NCBI RefSeq assembly: GCF_015477835.1
Contig: NZ_JADLQN010000001.1
Location: 1,798,001-1,862,000 of the forward strand
Direction: 5' to 3'
DNA: 64,000 bases
From: Nocardia higoensis
Lineage (GTDB): Bacteria; Actinomycetota; Actinomycetes; Mycobacteriales; Mycobacteriaceae
Each line of letters begins with the position of its first letter. Positions within the stretch are counted from its first letter, which is position 1. The notes beneath the pieces are model-generated. The model was given only the letters and a program-made list of their open reading frames with translations. It did no database searches and was not told the DNA's origin. Below are positions 1 through 8,969 of the stretch, one piece after another. A program made the position numbers and the translations under genes.

Positions 1-1466
1 TCGCGGTGGAGCGACCCGCGGTCGGCGGGCCCGCGACCGAGGAGTCGACGCCGGCCGAGCCGCCGCGCGCCGAGCTGCCGCAGAGCGATCTGAGCTGGAC
101 CGAATGCACCGAACCGACGCTGCGGCTGCTCGGTCTGGGGCCCGCGCCCGCGGGTCTGGTGCTCGAATGCGCCGAGTACTCCACCCCGATCGACGCGGCG
201 GGCACGGTGATCGGCGACTTCCGTAACGGGGCGATGCGCGCGCGACTGGCCCAGACCCCGTCCGATGTCGCGCCGCTGGTACTGACCTCGGGCGCGGACC
301 GGTCTTCCACCGCCACCCTGGCCGGTCTGGCCGTCGGCCCGAACGGCGGTCTGCTGGCCGAGCGCCCGATCGTCGCGGTGGACCGCCGCGGTATCGGCAC
401 CTCGCAGCCCATCGACTGCCTGCCGCTCGACGTCAGGCAGAACCTGATCGATCACGCTCAATTCGGCCCGGGCACCGACCCGGTGACGGCGATGGGGGAA
501 CTGAGCCAGGAGGCGACGATCTCCTGCCGCGATTTCCTGCAGCCCTACGAGAGCACATTCGACGCCTCGCACGCCGCCGACGACATCGAGCAGCTGCGCA
601 GGCAGTGGCAGGTCGAGCACATCGACATGATCGGCACCGGCAACGGCGCCGTGGTCGCTTTGTCCTACGCCCGCAAGTACGGCGATCACCTGGCCCGGCT
701 GATCCTCGACGCACCCGAGGCGGTCGCCACCGGCGCGGTCACCCGGCAGGAACAGCGCCTGCGCGGCGCCGAGGCGGCGCTGACCGCCTTCGCGCAACGC
801 TGCGCGGCCCAGGGCTGCGCGCTCGGCGCGGACCCGCGCGCGGCCGTGGCCGATCTGGCGCGGCGAGCCGGTGCGGGCGAATTGGGCGACCTGTCCGAGG
901 CGGCGCTGCTCACCACGATCTCCGGATTCCTCGGCGCACCGCGCGCCGACCAGTCCGCCCGGGTCGCCGAACTCGCCGACGCGCTGGCCGCGGCGAGTAC
1001 CGGCGACCGTGCCGCGCTGGACAACCTGGTGCTGCGCGAGACCGCGGCGACCGCGGGCGACGGGCAGTTCGTCAATCGCTGTACCGACACCCAGCAGCCG
1101 CCGACGGCGACCGAGGCCGCCGAGCTGGCCCAGACCTGGGGCGGGACCTATCCGGTGTTCGGCAGGCAGGCGGCCATCGGGCTGATGATCTGCTCCGCCT
1201 GGCCGGTGTCCGAGCCGCCCGCGACGCTCGGTGAACTCGGGCTGCCGGTACTGGTGCTGACCGGTGTCGCCGACCCGGTGGTGGGCGACGGCGGAGGGTC
1301 CTCGGTCACCGGTGCGCTCGGCGCGGCCGGTGCGCGGCACGCCACGGTCGGCTGGCAGGGCTGGGGGCATCCGGTGTTCACCCATTCCAGTTGCGCGCAG
1401 CGGATCGTCTCCGACTATCTGAACGAGGCGAGGCTCCCGCGCGACGGAAGTGCCTGCCCCGCCTGA
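1..1466 (+). CDS. alpha/beta-hydrolase, secreted protease-like (5' end outside window)
   Basis: Partial gene: the frame is open to the left edge, and the part seen lacks the signal peptide expected of this family. It resembles the actinobacterial TAP-like alpha/beta-hydrolases and occupies the place of M. tuberculosis Rv2672 ('possible secreted protease') just before aftC. The acid and base are visible: Asp in TGVADPVV (about residue 421 counted from the GTG at 6) and His in GWGHPVF (about 453). The nucleophile elbow, normally GxSxG, reads IGTGNGAVV (about residue 209), so Gly sits where the catalytic Ser should be. Paired Cys residues in the C-terminal half suggest an exported, disulfide-bonded protein. 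Family assignment is good; catalytic competence is doubtful. Confidence 0.75.
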   Translation, partial: AVERPAVGGPATEESTPAEPPRAELPQSDLSWTECTEPTLRLLGLGPAPAGLVLECAEYSTPIDAAGTVIGDFRNGAMRARLAQTPSDVAPLVLTSGADRSSTATLAGLAVGPNGGLLAERPIVAVDRRGIGTSQPIDCLPLDVRQNLIDHAQFGPGTDPVTAMGELSQEATISCRDFLQPYESTFDASHAADDIEQLRRQWQVEHIDMIGTGNGAVVALSYARKYGDHLARLILDAPEAVATGAVTRQEQRLRGAEAALTAFAQRCAAQGCALGADPRAAVADLARRAGAGELGDLSEAALLTTISGFLGAPRADQSARVAELADALAAASTGDRAALDNLVLRETAATAGDGQFVNRCTDTQQPPTATEAAELAQTWGGTYPVFGRQAAIGLMICSAWPVSEPPATLGELGLPVLVLTGVADPVVGDGGGSSVTGALGAAGARHATVGWQGWGHPVFTHSSCAQRIVSDYLNEARLPRDGSACPA

Positions 1467-1585
1467 CGTCGCTCCGCATCGGCCGGAAGATCAGCCAGGA
1501 GATCCGGCCCGGGACTCGATCCGGAATCGGCCTGTGACGGCGCGCCGGGACATATCCCGGCAACCCGCCGCGCACCCGGCCGGTG

Positions 1586-1591
1586 TACCGT
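1586..1591 (+). promoter_or_regulatory. -10 hexamer for aftC (leaderless type)
   Basis: TACCGT followed by 6 nt and GTG at 1598. This TANNNT-N6-8-RTG arrangement is typical of leaderless actinobacterial transcripts and supports 1598 over the in-frame GTG at 1583. Confidence 0.5.
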
Positions 1592-1597
1592 GCCCCA

Positions 1598-2950
1598 GTG
1601 TTCCTTCGACAGCTAGAGCCCCGCACAGCTCGCACCACCGCCGAGGTGATCAGGTTCGCACTGTGGCCCATCGCGGTCATGACGGTGCTGAACAGGGTGT
1701 TCATCAAGGCTGTCAACGGCTTCATCACCGATGACTACCGGCCGGTCTACAACGCCTCGCTGGCGTTCCTCAACGGGCAGCCGGTCTACAACGCGGACTT
1801 CAACTCCGTCGACCCGCACTATCTGTATCCGCCGGGTGGCACGCTGCTCATCGCGCCGATCGCACTGATCGATCCGGAGAAGTCGCGCTGGTGCTTCATC
1901 CTGCTCAATGCCGCGGCCATTCTGCTGGCCTGGTATCTACTGCTGCGGCTGTTCAAGTACACGGTGAACTCGGTGGCCGCGCCCGTCCTGCTCCTGGCGA
2001 TGTTCATGTCCGAGACGGTGATCAACACGCTGGTGTTCACCAATGTCAACGGCTGCATCCTGCTCGCCGAGCTGGCCTTCCTGCATCTGATACTGCGCCG
2101 CCGCGATCTGTGGGCGGGCGCTGTGCTGGGACTCAGTATCACGGTGAAGCCGACGCTCGCACCGCTGATCCTCATACCCATCGCGCGCGGGCAGTGGAAA
2201 GTACTGTTCACCGCTGTGGGCGTGCCTGTCGCGCTGAACGCGATCGCCTGGCCGCTCATCGAGGACTCCGGTCAGTTCGTCAGCCGTACCCTGCCGTACC
2301 TGTTCGAGACCAGGGATTACTTCAACAGCTCCATCGTCGGCAACGCCGCGTACTACGGCCTGCCCGATTGGCTCACCTGGGGTATACGGATCGGTTTCGG
2401 CGTGCTGGTGGCCATCTCGCTGTGGCTGCTCTACCGGTACTACCGGCAGGACGAACTGTTCTTCGTCACCACATCGTCGGGTGTGCTGCTCACCGCGTCG
2501 TTCGTGGGGCTCAGCCTCGGCCAGATGTACTACTCGATGATGCTGTTCCCGTTCCTGATGAGCGTGGTGCTGCGCAATTCGGTGCTGCGCAACTGGCCGG
2601 CCTGGCTGGCGGTGTTCGGGTTCATGTCCTACGACAAGTGGCTGTCGGACCGCTGGCAGGACCTCGGACGCAATCTCGAGTACCTACGTATCACCTTCGG
2701 TTGGTCGCTGCTGCTGATCGTGGTGTTCTGCGTGCTTGGCGACCGGTACCTGGCCGCCCGGCGCGAGGGTAGGCTCGACTCCGGCCTCGACCAGGACTGG
2801 ATGCGCGACGCGCCGGATCCGCGCAACGCCGCGCCCGCTCTCGAATCCGGCGCCGCCCCCGCCCGCGCCACCGGAGCGCCCTCGCCTGCCGAGCGCCCCG
2901 AGGAGCCCGAACCGGAACTGGCGAGGGCCACCCCACACAACGGCAACTGA
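1598..2950 (+). CDS. aftC: arabinofuranosyltransferase AftC (GT87, DUF2029)
   Basis: Polytopic GT-C glycosyltransferase that adds alpha-1,3-linked arabinofuranose branches to arabinogalactan and lipoarabinomannan from decaprenyl-phospho-arabinose, acting on the outer face of the membrane. After a first membrane helix there is a conserved acidic loop (ITDDYRPVYNASLAF), then PHYLYPPGGTLL and TRDYFNSSIVGN, both close to the mycobacterial AftC sequence as I remember it, and about ten further hydrophobic segments ending near residue 385. The C-terminal ~60 residues are hydrophilic and Pro/Ala-rich. Length about 450 aa against 433 in M. tuberculosis. The neighbours (hydrolase before, msrB after) match Rv2672-Rv2673-Rv2674. 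An in-frame GTG at 1583 is the alternative start. Confidence 0.9.
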   Translation: MFLRQLEPRTARTTAEVIRFALWPIAVMTVLNRVFIKAVNGFITDDYRPVYNASLAFLNGQPVYNADFNSVDPHYLYPPGGTLLIAPIALIDPEKSRWCFILLNAAAILLAWYLLLRLFKYTVNSVAAPVLLLAMFMSETVINTLVFTNVNGCILLAELAFLHLILRRRDLWAGAVLGLSITVKPTLAPLILIPIARGQWKVLFTAVGVPVALNAIAWPLIEDSGQFVSRTLPYLFETRDYFNSSIVGNAAYYGLPDWLTWGIRIGFGVLVAISLWLLYRYYRQDELFFVTTSSGVLLTASFVGLSLGQMYYSMMLFPFLMSVVLRNSVLRNWPAWLAVFGFMSYDKWLSDRWQDLGRNLEYLRITFGWSLLLIVVFCVLGDRYLAARREGRLDSGLDQDWMRDAPDPRNAAPALESGAAPARATGAPSPAERPEEPEPELARATPHNGN

Positions 2951-3014
2951 CGCGAACGCGCGGGCCCGATACGCTCCGAGCCATCGGGCAGCGGCGCCTG
3001 TGCGGTGAACGTAT

Positions 3015-3020
3015 TAGCGT
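3015..3020 (+). promoter_or_regulatory. -10 hexamer for msrB (leaderless type)
   Basis: TAGCGT, 6 nt before the ATG at 3027; no Shine-Dalgarno fits between them. Confidence 0.55.
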
Positions 3021-3026
3021 GGAGCC

Positions 3027-3470
3027 ATGAGTTCCGACGCCGACGCCGCCCTCCCCGCGCCCAGGATCCAGCTGAGCCCGCAAGAGTGGCGGGCCAAGCT
3101 GGATCCCCAGGAATACGCGGTCTTGCGTGAGGCCGCGACCGAACGCCCCTTCACCGGGGAGTACACCGACACCGAGACCGAGGGCGTCTACAGCTGTCGT
3201 GCCTGTGGCGCCGAGTTGTTCCGCAGCACCGAGAAATTCTCCTCGCACTGCGGGTGGCCGTCGTTCTTCGATCCGGCCGATTCCGAGGCGGTGTTGCTGC
3301 GGGCCGACGACTCGATGGGCATGCGCCGGGTGGAGGTGCTGTGTGCGAACTGCCACAGTCATCTCGGCCACGTCTTCGAAGGCGAGGGGTACGCCACCCC
3401 GACCGACAAGCGTTACTGCATCAACTCCATCGCGCTGCGACTGCACCCCTCGGACAGCGCAGCGCGATGA
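3027..3470 (+). CDS. msrB: peptide-methionine (R)-S-oxide reductase MsrB
   Basis: Cytosolic repair enzyme that reduces the R-epimer of methionine sulfoxide using thioredoxin. The 147-aa protein is a full SelR domain. It has the two zinc CxxC pairs (YSCRACGAELF and VLCANCHSHLGH), the CGWPSF motif, and the catalytic Cys in RYCINS near the C terminus. The position after aftC matches Rv2674. The transcript appears to be leaderless. It is convergent with hemQ, and a 25-bp hairpin separates the two genes. Confidence 0.93.
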   Translation: MSSDADAALPAPRIQLSPQEWRAKLDPQEYAVLREAATERPFTGEYTDTETEGVYSCRACGAELFRSTEKFSSHCGWPSFFDPADSEAVLLRADDSMGMRRVEVLCANCHSHLGHVFEGEGYATPTDKRYCINSIALRLHPSDSAAR

Positions 3471-3515
3471 CGATGACGTCGGTCGCGACACAGCGAACGC
3501 GCAGCGAATACTAGA

Positions 3516-3575
3516 CGACAGCGCCGCCCGGCACCTGCCCCGAATGATGTGGGCAGGTGCCGGGCGGCGCTGTCG
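3516..3575. terminator. long bidirectional hairpin between msrB and hemQ
   Basis: Perfect 25-bp inverted repeat (arms 3516-3540 and 3551-3575) around a 10-nt loop, starting cGACAGCGCCGCC. It lies between two convergent genes, so it should terminate both. There is no T-tract, as is usual in high-GC actinobacteria. Confidence 0.85.
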
Positions 3576-3595
3576 GCTTGTACGAGCGGCCGGTC

Positions 3596-4291
3596 TCAGG
3601 GCAGGGCGGTGACCAACTGCTCGAGGTCCACTCGCGGGCCGGTGAAGAACGGCGTCTCCTCGCGCACGTGCAAGCGGGCCTCGGTGGCGCGCAGGTCACG
3701 CATCAGATCGACGATGCGATGCAATTCGGGGGCCTCGAAGGCGAGGATCCACTCGTAGTCGCCGAGGGCGAAGGAGCTGACCGTGTTGGCCCGCACGTCC
3801 GGGTATCCACGGGCGGCCTTGCCGTGGTCGGCGAGCATCTTGCGGCGCTCGTCGTCGGGCAGCAGGTACCACTCGTAGGACCGCACGAACGGGTACACGC
3901 AGATGTAGGCGCCCGGATCCTCCCCGGCCAGGAACGCCGGGATGTGACTCTTGTTGAACTCGGCCGGGCGGTGCACCGCCACATTGCTCCACACCGGGTC
4001 GCTCGCGCGGCCCAGGGCGGTGGTGCGGCGGAAGTCGGCGTAGGCGGCCTGCAGATCCTCGATCCGCTCGGAATGTGTCCAGATCATGAAGTCGGCGTCG
4101 GCGCGCAGACCCGCCACGTCGTAGACGCCGCGCACCACCACGTCCTTGTCGGCCAGCCCGTCGAAGAAGGCCTGGGCCTCCTTGATCGCGGCCGCCCGGT
4201 CGTCGCCCAACACACCCGGCTGCACCTGGAACACCGAGAACATCAGGTATCGGATGGTGGAGTTGAGAGCTTGATAATCCAGTCGCGCCAT
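3596..4291 (-). CDS. hemQ: coproheme decarboxylase HemQ
   Basis: Converts iron-coproporphyrin III (coproheme) to haem b by two H2O2-dependent oxidative decarboxylations, the last step of the Gram-positive haem pathway. At 231 aa it equals the mycobacterial length, and it contains chlorite-dismutase-family landmarks such as [35 protein letters not shown] (with the catalytic Tyr region) and [22 protein letters not shown] chose the ATG that gives [10 protein letters not shown]; another in-frame ATG three codons upstream (4300) is possible. It is the last gene of the minus-strand group hemE-hemY-hemQ. Confidence 0.95.
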   Translation of the reverse strand: MARLDYQALNSTIRYLMFSVFQVQPGVLGDDRAAAIKEAQAFFDGLADKDVVVRGVYDVAGLRADADFMIWTHSERIEDLQAAYADFRRTTALGRASDPVWSNVAVHRPAEFNKSHIPAFLAGEDPGAYICVYPFVRSYEWYLLPDDERRKMLADHGKAARGYPDVRANTVSSFALGDYEWILAFEAPELHRIVDLMRDLRATEARLHVREETPFFTGPRVDLEQLVTALP

Positions 4292-4463
4292 GACACCCAT
4301 CGTGCCACTGCGCTACCCCCTCTCCGCTACTGGGCACGGTCACGGGCGTTCGCCCCCATTCGCCGCCCGAACCGGGCCGAAGGCCCCCGCCGTATCGAGC
4401 AGAACCGCCCTACCGCTCGTCGCGCCTCCCGCACTCCGCCACGCGGGCGCGAACCGCCGGGCG

Positions 4464-5825
4464 TCAGTGCTTCGCCGATACCGGCAGACGCTCGACGATT
4501 CGGCGGGCCGCCGCATCCCCGGTCGCCACGCAGGCCGGCACACCGACACCGTGCAGATAGGCCCCCGCGACCGCGAGGCCGTCGAATTCGGCGACCGCGG
4601 TCTCGATCTCGGCGATCCGGTCGAGATGGCCGGGCGCGTACTGGGCCAGCCCACCACGCCAGCGCTGGACGACGGCATCGGTCGGGGCGATCGGCACGCC
4701 GGTGACGGTGGCCAGGTCCTCGGCGGCGGCGGCAACGAGTTCCTGGTCCGGCCAGGCCAGCGTGGAATCGTCGCCGAACTTGCCGAACGAGGCCCGCACC
4801 AGCGCGTCCGGGCGTTGCGCCAGATGCGGCCACTTTCGGCTGGACAGCGTGAAAGCCTTGGCGCGCAGCGCCTCTCCGGTCGCGACGAGAATTCCGGAAT
4901 TGTCCGGCAGCGCGGTGTCGGCGGGCAGCGTCATGGCCACGACCGCCGAGGACGACACCTCGATGCCGCCTGCCGCGGCCGCCGCACCGGGGGCCACATA
5001 ACGCAGCAACCGCGCCGCGGCCGGGGCGGGCGCGGCCAGCACGACCGCGTCGACCAGCCCGATCGGGTCGAGCACCCAGCCGGCGGTCGCGCGCGCCAGC
5101 CGGGTCGCCGCGGTGCTCCCGACGATCCGCACCGCCGAGGACCGCACCAGAGCCTCGATCAGCACTCGGTAGCCGCCACGCAGAGCGCCGAACACCGGCG
5201 TCGTGGACGGTGGCGGCAGCGCGGCGGAGACCGCGTGGGTGAGGCTCGGCGCGCCGTCGTCCAGCGCGGCGGCGAGAGTCGGCAAGGCGGCGCGAACACC
5301 GATGGAGCGCGAACTTCCCGCGTACACCCCGCCCAGCAGCGGATCGACGCTGCGTTCGACGACCTGCGCGCCGAACCGGTCGGCGACCAGGCTGTGCACG
5401 TCGATGTCGCTGTCCGGGTACCAGGCCAGCGGCCGGGTCGACTCCCCCGCGATCCGCTCCAGAGTCTCGTCGTCGACCAGGCCCCGCATCGACTCCGCGG
5501 CCGACGGGATGCCCATCAGGGTGCCCGTCGGCATAGGATGCGCGGCGCCACCGGCCCACAGCAGCGGGCTCCTGCCCGCCGGGTACACCAGTTGCTCCGC
5601 GAGGCCGAGCTCGCGCAGCAGAGCGGGGACCTCGGGGCGGCGGCCGACGAAGGCCTCCGCGCCCAGGTCCAGCGGTTCCCCGTGGACATCCGGGGTGTAC
5701 AGGATGCCGCCCACCCGGTCGGACGGGTCGAGCAGAACCAGATCGGCCTGCGGACCGAGCAGGGTCCGCAGCCGATGGGCCGCGGCGAGACCACTGATCC
5801 CGCCGCCGACAATCGCGATCCTCAT
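4464..5825 (-). CDS. hemY: coproporphyrinogen III / protoporphyrinogen oxidase HemY (CgoX)
   Basis: FAD-dependent oxidase that makes coproporphyrin III from coproporphyrinogen III in the coproporphyrin-dependent haem route (named protoporphyrinogen oxidase in older annotation). The N terminus is a Rossmann FAD motif, IAIVGGGISGLAAAHRL, followed by DRVGGIL; the C terminus (VAGAYLHGVGVPACVATGDAAARRI) is the family's closing FAD-binding segment. Length 453 aa is normal. It lies between hemE and hemQ on the same strand, as in Rv2676c-Rv2678c. A -10 hexamer TACCGT sits 8 nt before the ATG. Confidence 0.93.
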   Translation of the reverse strand: MRIAIVGGGISGLAAAHRLRTLLGPQADLVLLDPSDRVGGILYTPDVHGEPLDLGAEAFVGRRPEVPALLRELGLAEQLVYPAGRSPLLWAGGAAHPMPTGTLMGIPSAAESMRGLVDDETLERIAGESTRPLAWYPDSDIDVHSLVADRFGAQVVERSVDPLLGGVYAGSSRSIGVRAALPTLAAALDDGAPSLTHAVSAALPPPSTTPVFGALRGGYRVLIEALVRSSAVRIVGSTAATRLARATAGWVLDPIGLVDAVVLAAPAPAAARLLRYVAPGAAAAAGGIEVSSSAVVAMTLPADTALPDNSGILVATGEALRAKAFTLSSRKWPHLAQRPDALVRASFGKFGDDSTLAWPDQELVAAAAEDLATVTGVPIAPTDAVVQRWRGGLAQYAPGHLDRIAEIETAVAEFDGLAVAGAYLHGVGVPACVATGDAAARRIVERLPVSAKH

Positions 5826-5833
5826 ACCCAGCG

Positions 5834-5839
5834 ACGGTA
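5834..5839 (-). promoter_or_regulatory. -10 hexamer for hemY (leaderless type)
   Basis: On the minus strand TACCGT lies 8 nt before the hemY ATG (5825). hemY-hemQ may therefore be transcribed separately from hemE. Confidence 0.45.
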
Positions 5840-5899
5840 GTCCGGTGGGCGGGCGGCCGGGCAGAGGCTGTCGTCCATGTCACCGCCGGGCATTCGGCC

Positions 5900-6955
5900 T
5901 CAGAGCTCGTGGACCAGTTCCACCAGCGCGGTGAGCACACCGGGGTCGGTGTCGGGCAGCACGCCGTGGCCGAGATTGAAGATGTGACCGATCGCGCCGA
6001 GCACCATGGCCTCGTCGGCTTCGGCGACGATCCGGCGCGCATGCGCCTCGACCGCCTCCGGACCGGCGAACAGCACCGCCGGATCGAGATTGCCCTGCAG
6101 TGCTTTCCCCGGGCCGATGCGACGCACGGCCTCGGTCAGCGGCACCCGCCAGTCCACCCCGACCACGTCGGCCCCCGCCTCGCCCATCGCACCGAGCAGC
6201 TCGCCGGTACCCACGCCGAAGTGGATGCGCGGCACGCCCGCGTCGGCGACCTCGGCGAAGACCCGCTCCGAATGCGGCAGCACGAACTCGCGGTAGTCGG
6301 CCAGCGACAACGCCCCCGCCCACGAGTCGAACAGCTGTATCGCGTCCACGCCCGCGTCCAGCTGAGCGCGCAGGAACGCGATGGTGATGTCGGTGAGCGC
6401 GCCGAGCAGTTCGTGCCAGGTCTTCGGATCGGCGTACATCATCGCCTTGGTGCGCTCGTGGTTCTTGCTGGGGCCACCTTCGACCAGGTAGGAGGCCAGG
6501 GTGAACGGCGCACCGGCGAACCCGATCAGCGGGGTGTCGCCGAGCGCGTCGGTCAGCAACCGCACGCCCTCGACGATGGCACCGACCTCTTCGGGCCGCA
6601 GTCGCGGCAGCGCCCGTACGTCGGCGACGGAACGCACCGGCGAGGCGACCACGGGGCCGACGCCCGCCACGATGTCGAGGTCGATACCCGCCGCCTTGAG
6701 CGGAACCACGATGTCGGAGAACAGGATCGCGGCGTCGACGCCGTGCCTGCGGATCGGCTGCAAGGTGATCTCGCAGACCAGCTCGGGATCGAAGCAGGAC
6801 TCCAACATGCCGATCCCGGCGCGCAGCTCACGGTACTCGGGCAGCGAGCGCCCCGCCTGACGCATGAACCAGACCGGACGGTGGCTCGGGGTGGCGCCCG
6901 TCGCGGCGGCCAGGAACGGGGCGTCGGTCAACCGACGGCGGCTGTGGGTGCTCAC
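5900..6955 (-). CDS. hemE: uroporphyrinogen decarboxylase HemE
   Basis: Decarboxylates the four acetate side chains of uroporphyrinogen III to give coproporphyrinogen III, the substrate for HemY. The N-terminal signature [16 protein letters not shown] carries the invariant Arg residues of the active site; [13 protein letters not shown] and the C-terminal [13 protein letters not shown] are also family-typical. The 351-aa length is standard. The start is GTG, with TACGAT 6 nt upstream. M. tuberculosis has echA15 divergent from hemE; here the divergent neighbour is directly the DUF3000 gene. Confidence 0.95.
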   Translation of the reverse strand: MSTHSRRRLTDAPFLAAATGATPSHRPVWFMRQAGRSLPEYRELRAGIGMLESCFDPELVCEITLQPIRRHGVDAAILFSDIVVPLKAAGIDLDIVAGVGPVVASPVRSVADVRALPRLRPEEVGAIVEGVRLLTDALGDTPLIGFAGAPFTLASYLVEGGPSKNHERTKAMMYADPKTWHELLGALTDITIAFLRAQLDAGVDAIQLFDSWAGALSLADYREFVLPHSERVFAEVADAGVPRIHFGVGTGELLGAMGEAGADVVGVDWRVPLTEAVRRIGPGKALQGNLDPAVLFAGPEAVEAHARRIVAEADEAMVLGAIGHIFNLGHGVLPDTDPGVLTALVELVHEL

Positions 6956-6961
6956 CCGGCC

Positions 6962-6967
6962 ATCGTA
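6962..6967 (-). promoter_or_regulatory. -10 hexamer for hemE (leaderless type)
   Basis: TACGAT on the minus strand, 6 nt before GTG 6955. It lies about 40 bp from the divergent DUF3000 -10 hexamer, so the two promoters must overlap upstream. Confidence 0.5.
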
Positions 6968-7007
6968 TGCGGCGGCGCGCCTCCGACTGCGCCGGGTCGG
7001 TAGCGGA

Positions 7008-7013
7008 TACGGT
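7008..7013 (+). promoter_or_regulatory. -10 hexamer for the DUF3000 gene (leaderless type)
   Basis: TACGGT, 7 nt before GTG 7021. It supports that start over the in-frame ATG at 6967. Confidence 0.5.
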
Positions 7014-7020
7014 CAGGCCC

Positions 7021-7659
7021 GTGACACCGCTCGACTTCCGCGACGGCGCCGCAACGACCGAAGGACCCCAGGGCGAGCCTCCCCTGTTCCGCGCCGCGGT
7101 CGATGCGATGGGCACCGCGACATGCCACCCCCGGATCGAGCTGGCGCCGATCCGGCCGCCGCAGCGGCTCGCGCCGTACTCCTACGCGGTCGGCGCCGAG
7201 GTCACCCACCCCGAGACCGGCGCGGTTCCGGTCGATTCCGAAGGAGACGCGTTCGGCAGATTGATTCTGCTGCACGATCCCGAAGGCGACGAAGCCTGGC
7301 ACGGCACGTTCCGTCTGGTCGCCTACATCCAGGCCGACATCGACGCCGCGCTGGCCACCGACCCCCTGCTGCCCGAGGTGGCGTGGAGCTGGCTGGTGGA
7401 CGCGCTGGAAACACGTTCGGAGCCGTTCACGGCGCTCGGCGGCACGGTCACCTCCACCAGCTCGGTCCGCTACGGCGACATCGCGGGACCGCCGCGCGCC
7501 CACCAACTGGAGCTGCGCGCCTCGTGGACTGCGCTCACCACCGACATGCGCCCACACGTCGAGTCCTTCTGCGAAGTACTCGCCTACTCGGCCGGTCTGC
7601 CGCCCGCCGGCATCACCCACCTGCCTCCGCCGCCCTATACCACCCGCAAGCCGGAGTGA
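7021..7659 (+). CDS. DUF3000 family protein
   Basis: Conserved actinobacterial protein of unknown function (212 aa from GTG 7021), placed as Rv2680 is, directly before RNase D. The sequence is soluble, with no signal or membrane segment. Recognisable family stretches are PQRLAPYSYAVGAEV, LILLHDPEGDEAWHGTFRLVAYIQAD and HQLELRASWTA. It ends 22 bp before the rnd start, but each gene carries its own leaderless-type -10, so co-transcription is not required. The function is not known and I infer none. Confidence 0.85.
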   Translation: MTPLDFRDGAATTEGPQGEPPLFRAAVDAMGTATCHPRIELAPIRPPQRLAPYSYAVGAEVTHPETGAVPVDSEGDAFGRLILLHDPEGDEAWHGTFRLVAYIQADIDAALATDPLLPEVAWSWLVDALETRSEPFTALGGTVTSTSSVRYGDIAGPPRAHQLELRASWTALTTDMRPHVESFCEVLAYSAGLPPAGITHLPPPPYTTRKPE

Positions 7660-7667
7660 CGGCAACG

Positions 7668-7673
7668 TAGAGT
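7668..7673 (+). promoter_or_regulatory. -10 hexamer for rnd (leaderless type)
   Basis: TAGAGT, 8 nt before the ATG at 7682, inside the 22-bp gap after the DUF3000 gene. Confidence 0.45.
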
Positions 7674-7681
7674 TCAGGGCT

Positions 7682-8959
7682 ATGCCGGTAGCAGAACAGC
7701 CCGGGCAGGGCAGCGCGGAAGTCAGTACAGCCGAGCCTCTGCTCGCCCCGGTAGACGGAGTGCCCCCGGTGCTGGGCACCGCGGGCGAGATCGCCGAAGC
7801 GGCCGAACGCCTCGCTTCCGGCACCGGTCCGCTGGCCGTCGACGCCGAACGGGCCTCCGGCTTCCGCTACTCGGCGCGGGCCTATCTCATCCAGCTGCGC
7901 CGGGCCGGGGCGGGCACATTCCTCATCGATCCGATTCCGATCGCCGATGCGCTCGGGCCGCTGGCCGAAGTGATCAACGACCTGGAATGGGTGTTGCACG
8001 CCGCCGACCAGGATCTCCCCGGACTGGCCGAGCTGGGACTGTACCCGGCGCGGCTCTACGACACCGAGCTCGGCGGTAGGCTGGCCGGCTTCGAGCGCGT
8101 CGGGCTGGCGGCGATGGTGGAACGGCTGCTCGGTCGCTCGCTGCGCAAGGGGCACGGCGCGGCCGACTGGTCCACCCGGCCGCTGCCCGCCGAATGGCTC
8201 AACTACGCCGCACTCGACGTGGAGTTGCTGCTGGAATTGCGCGACGCCGTGGACGAGGATCTGCGGGCGCAGAGCAAGCTCAGCTGGGCGGAACAGGAAT
8301 TCGAACACGTCCGGCAGGCCGGTCCGCCCGCCCCCAAATCCGAGCGCTGGCGCCGCACATCGGGTATCCACACCTTACGCAAGGCCAGGCAGCTCGCCGC
8401 CGTCCGGGAATTATGGACCGCACGCGACACCCTGGCCCGCACCCGCGATATCGCGCCCTCGCGCATCCTGCCCGATTCCGCGATCGTCGCCGCGGCGAGC
8501 GCCGACCCCCGCAGCATCGCCCAGCTCCGCGCCCTGCCGGTCTTCGGCGGGCCACGCCAGCGCCGCTACTCCAGGGAATGGCTGGCCGCCCTGGAGACCG
8601 CCCGCGGCCTTCCCGAGACCGCGCTGCCCCCACTCAGCCAGCCGTTCGACGGCCCGCCCCCGGTCAACCGCTGGGAGCGGCGCGACCCGGTCGCCGCCGC
8701 CCGCCTGGCCCGCGCCCGTGCCGCGCTCAACGACCTGTCCATCGAGCACACCGTCCCCATCGAGAACCTGCTGGCCCCGGACGCGGTGCGGCGGCTGTGC
8801 TGGGACGGTCTGCGCGATTACTCCCGGCCCCGCGCCCCCGGGGAGTTGGCCGCCGAGATCGAGGGCTTCCTCGCCGCGAGCGGCGCCCGGCCGTGGCAGC
8901 GCGAACTCACCGTCGCCCCGCTGACCGCGGCCCTGACTCCCGAACAGCCCGAGGACTGA
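7682..8959 (+). CDS. rnd: ribonuclease D (DEDD 3'-5' exonuclease with HRDC domain)
   Basis: 3'-5' exoribonuclease for tRNA and small-RNA maturation. The DEDD acidic residues can be placed: VDAERASG (D-x-E, about residue 53), HAADQDLPGL (Asp) and YAALDVELLLEL (Y-x-x-x-D type). An HRDC helical domain follows in the middle (about residues 225-300, including WTARDTLARTRDIAPSRILPD), and a second helical domain occupies the C terminus. Its 425 aa fit the actinobacterial family and the position matches Rv2681. It is convergent with dxs, with only 10 bp between the stop codons. Confidence 0.92.
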   Translation: MPVAEQPGQGSAEVSTAEPLLAPVDGVPPVLGTAGEIAEAAERLASGTGPLAVDAERASGFRYSARAYLIQLRRAGAGTFLIDPIPIADALGPLAEVINDLEWVLHAADQDLPGLAELGLYPARLYDTELGGRLAGFERVGLAAMVERLLGRSLRKGHGAADWSTRPLPAEWLNYAALDVELLLELRDAVDEDLRAQSKLSWAEQEFEHVRQAGPPAPKSERWRRTSGIHTLRKARQLAAVRELWTARDTLARTRDIAPSRILPDSAIVAAASADPRSIAQLRALPVFGGPRQRRYSREWLAALETARGLPETALPPLSQPFDGPPPVNRWERRDPVAAARLARARAALNDLSIEHTVPIENLLAPDAVRRLCWDGLRDYSRPRAPGELAAEIEGFLAASGARPWQRELTVAPLTAALTPEQPED

Positions 8960-8969
8960 ACAGCGCGGG

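Noticed and set aside
4290..5840. Long plus-strand frame opposite hemY
   Set aside because: Antisense of a well-conserved gene, with no domain and no start signal.
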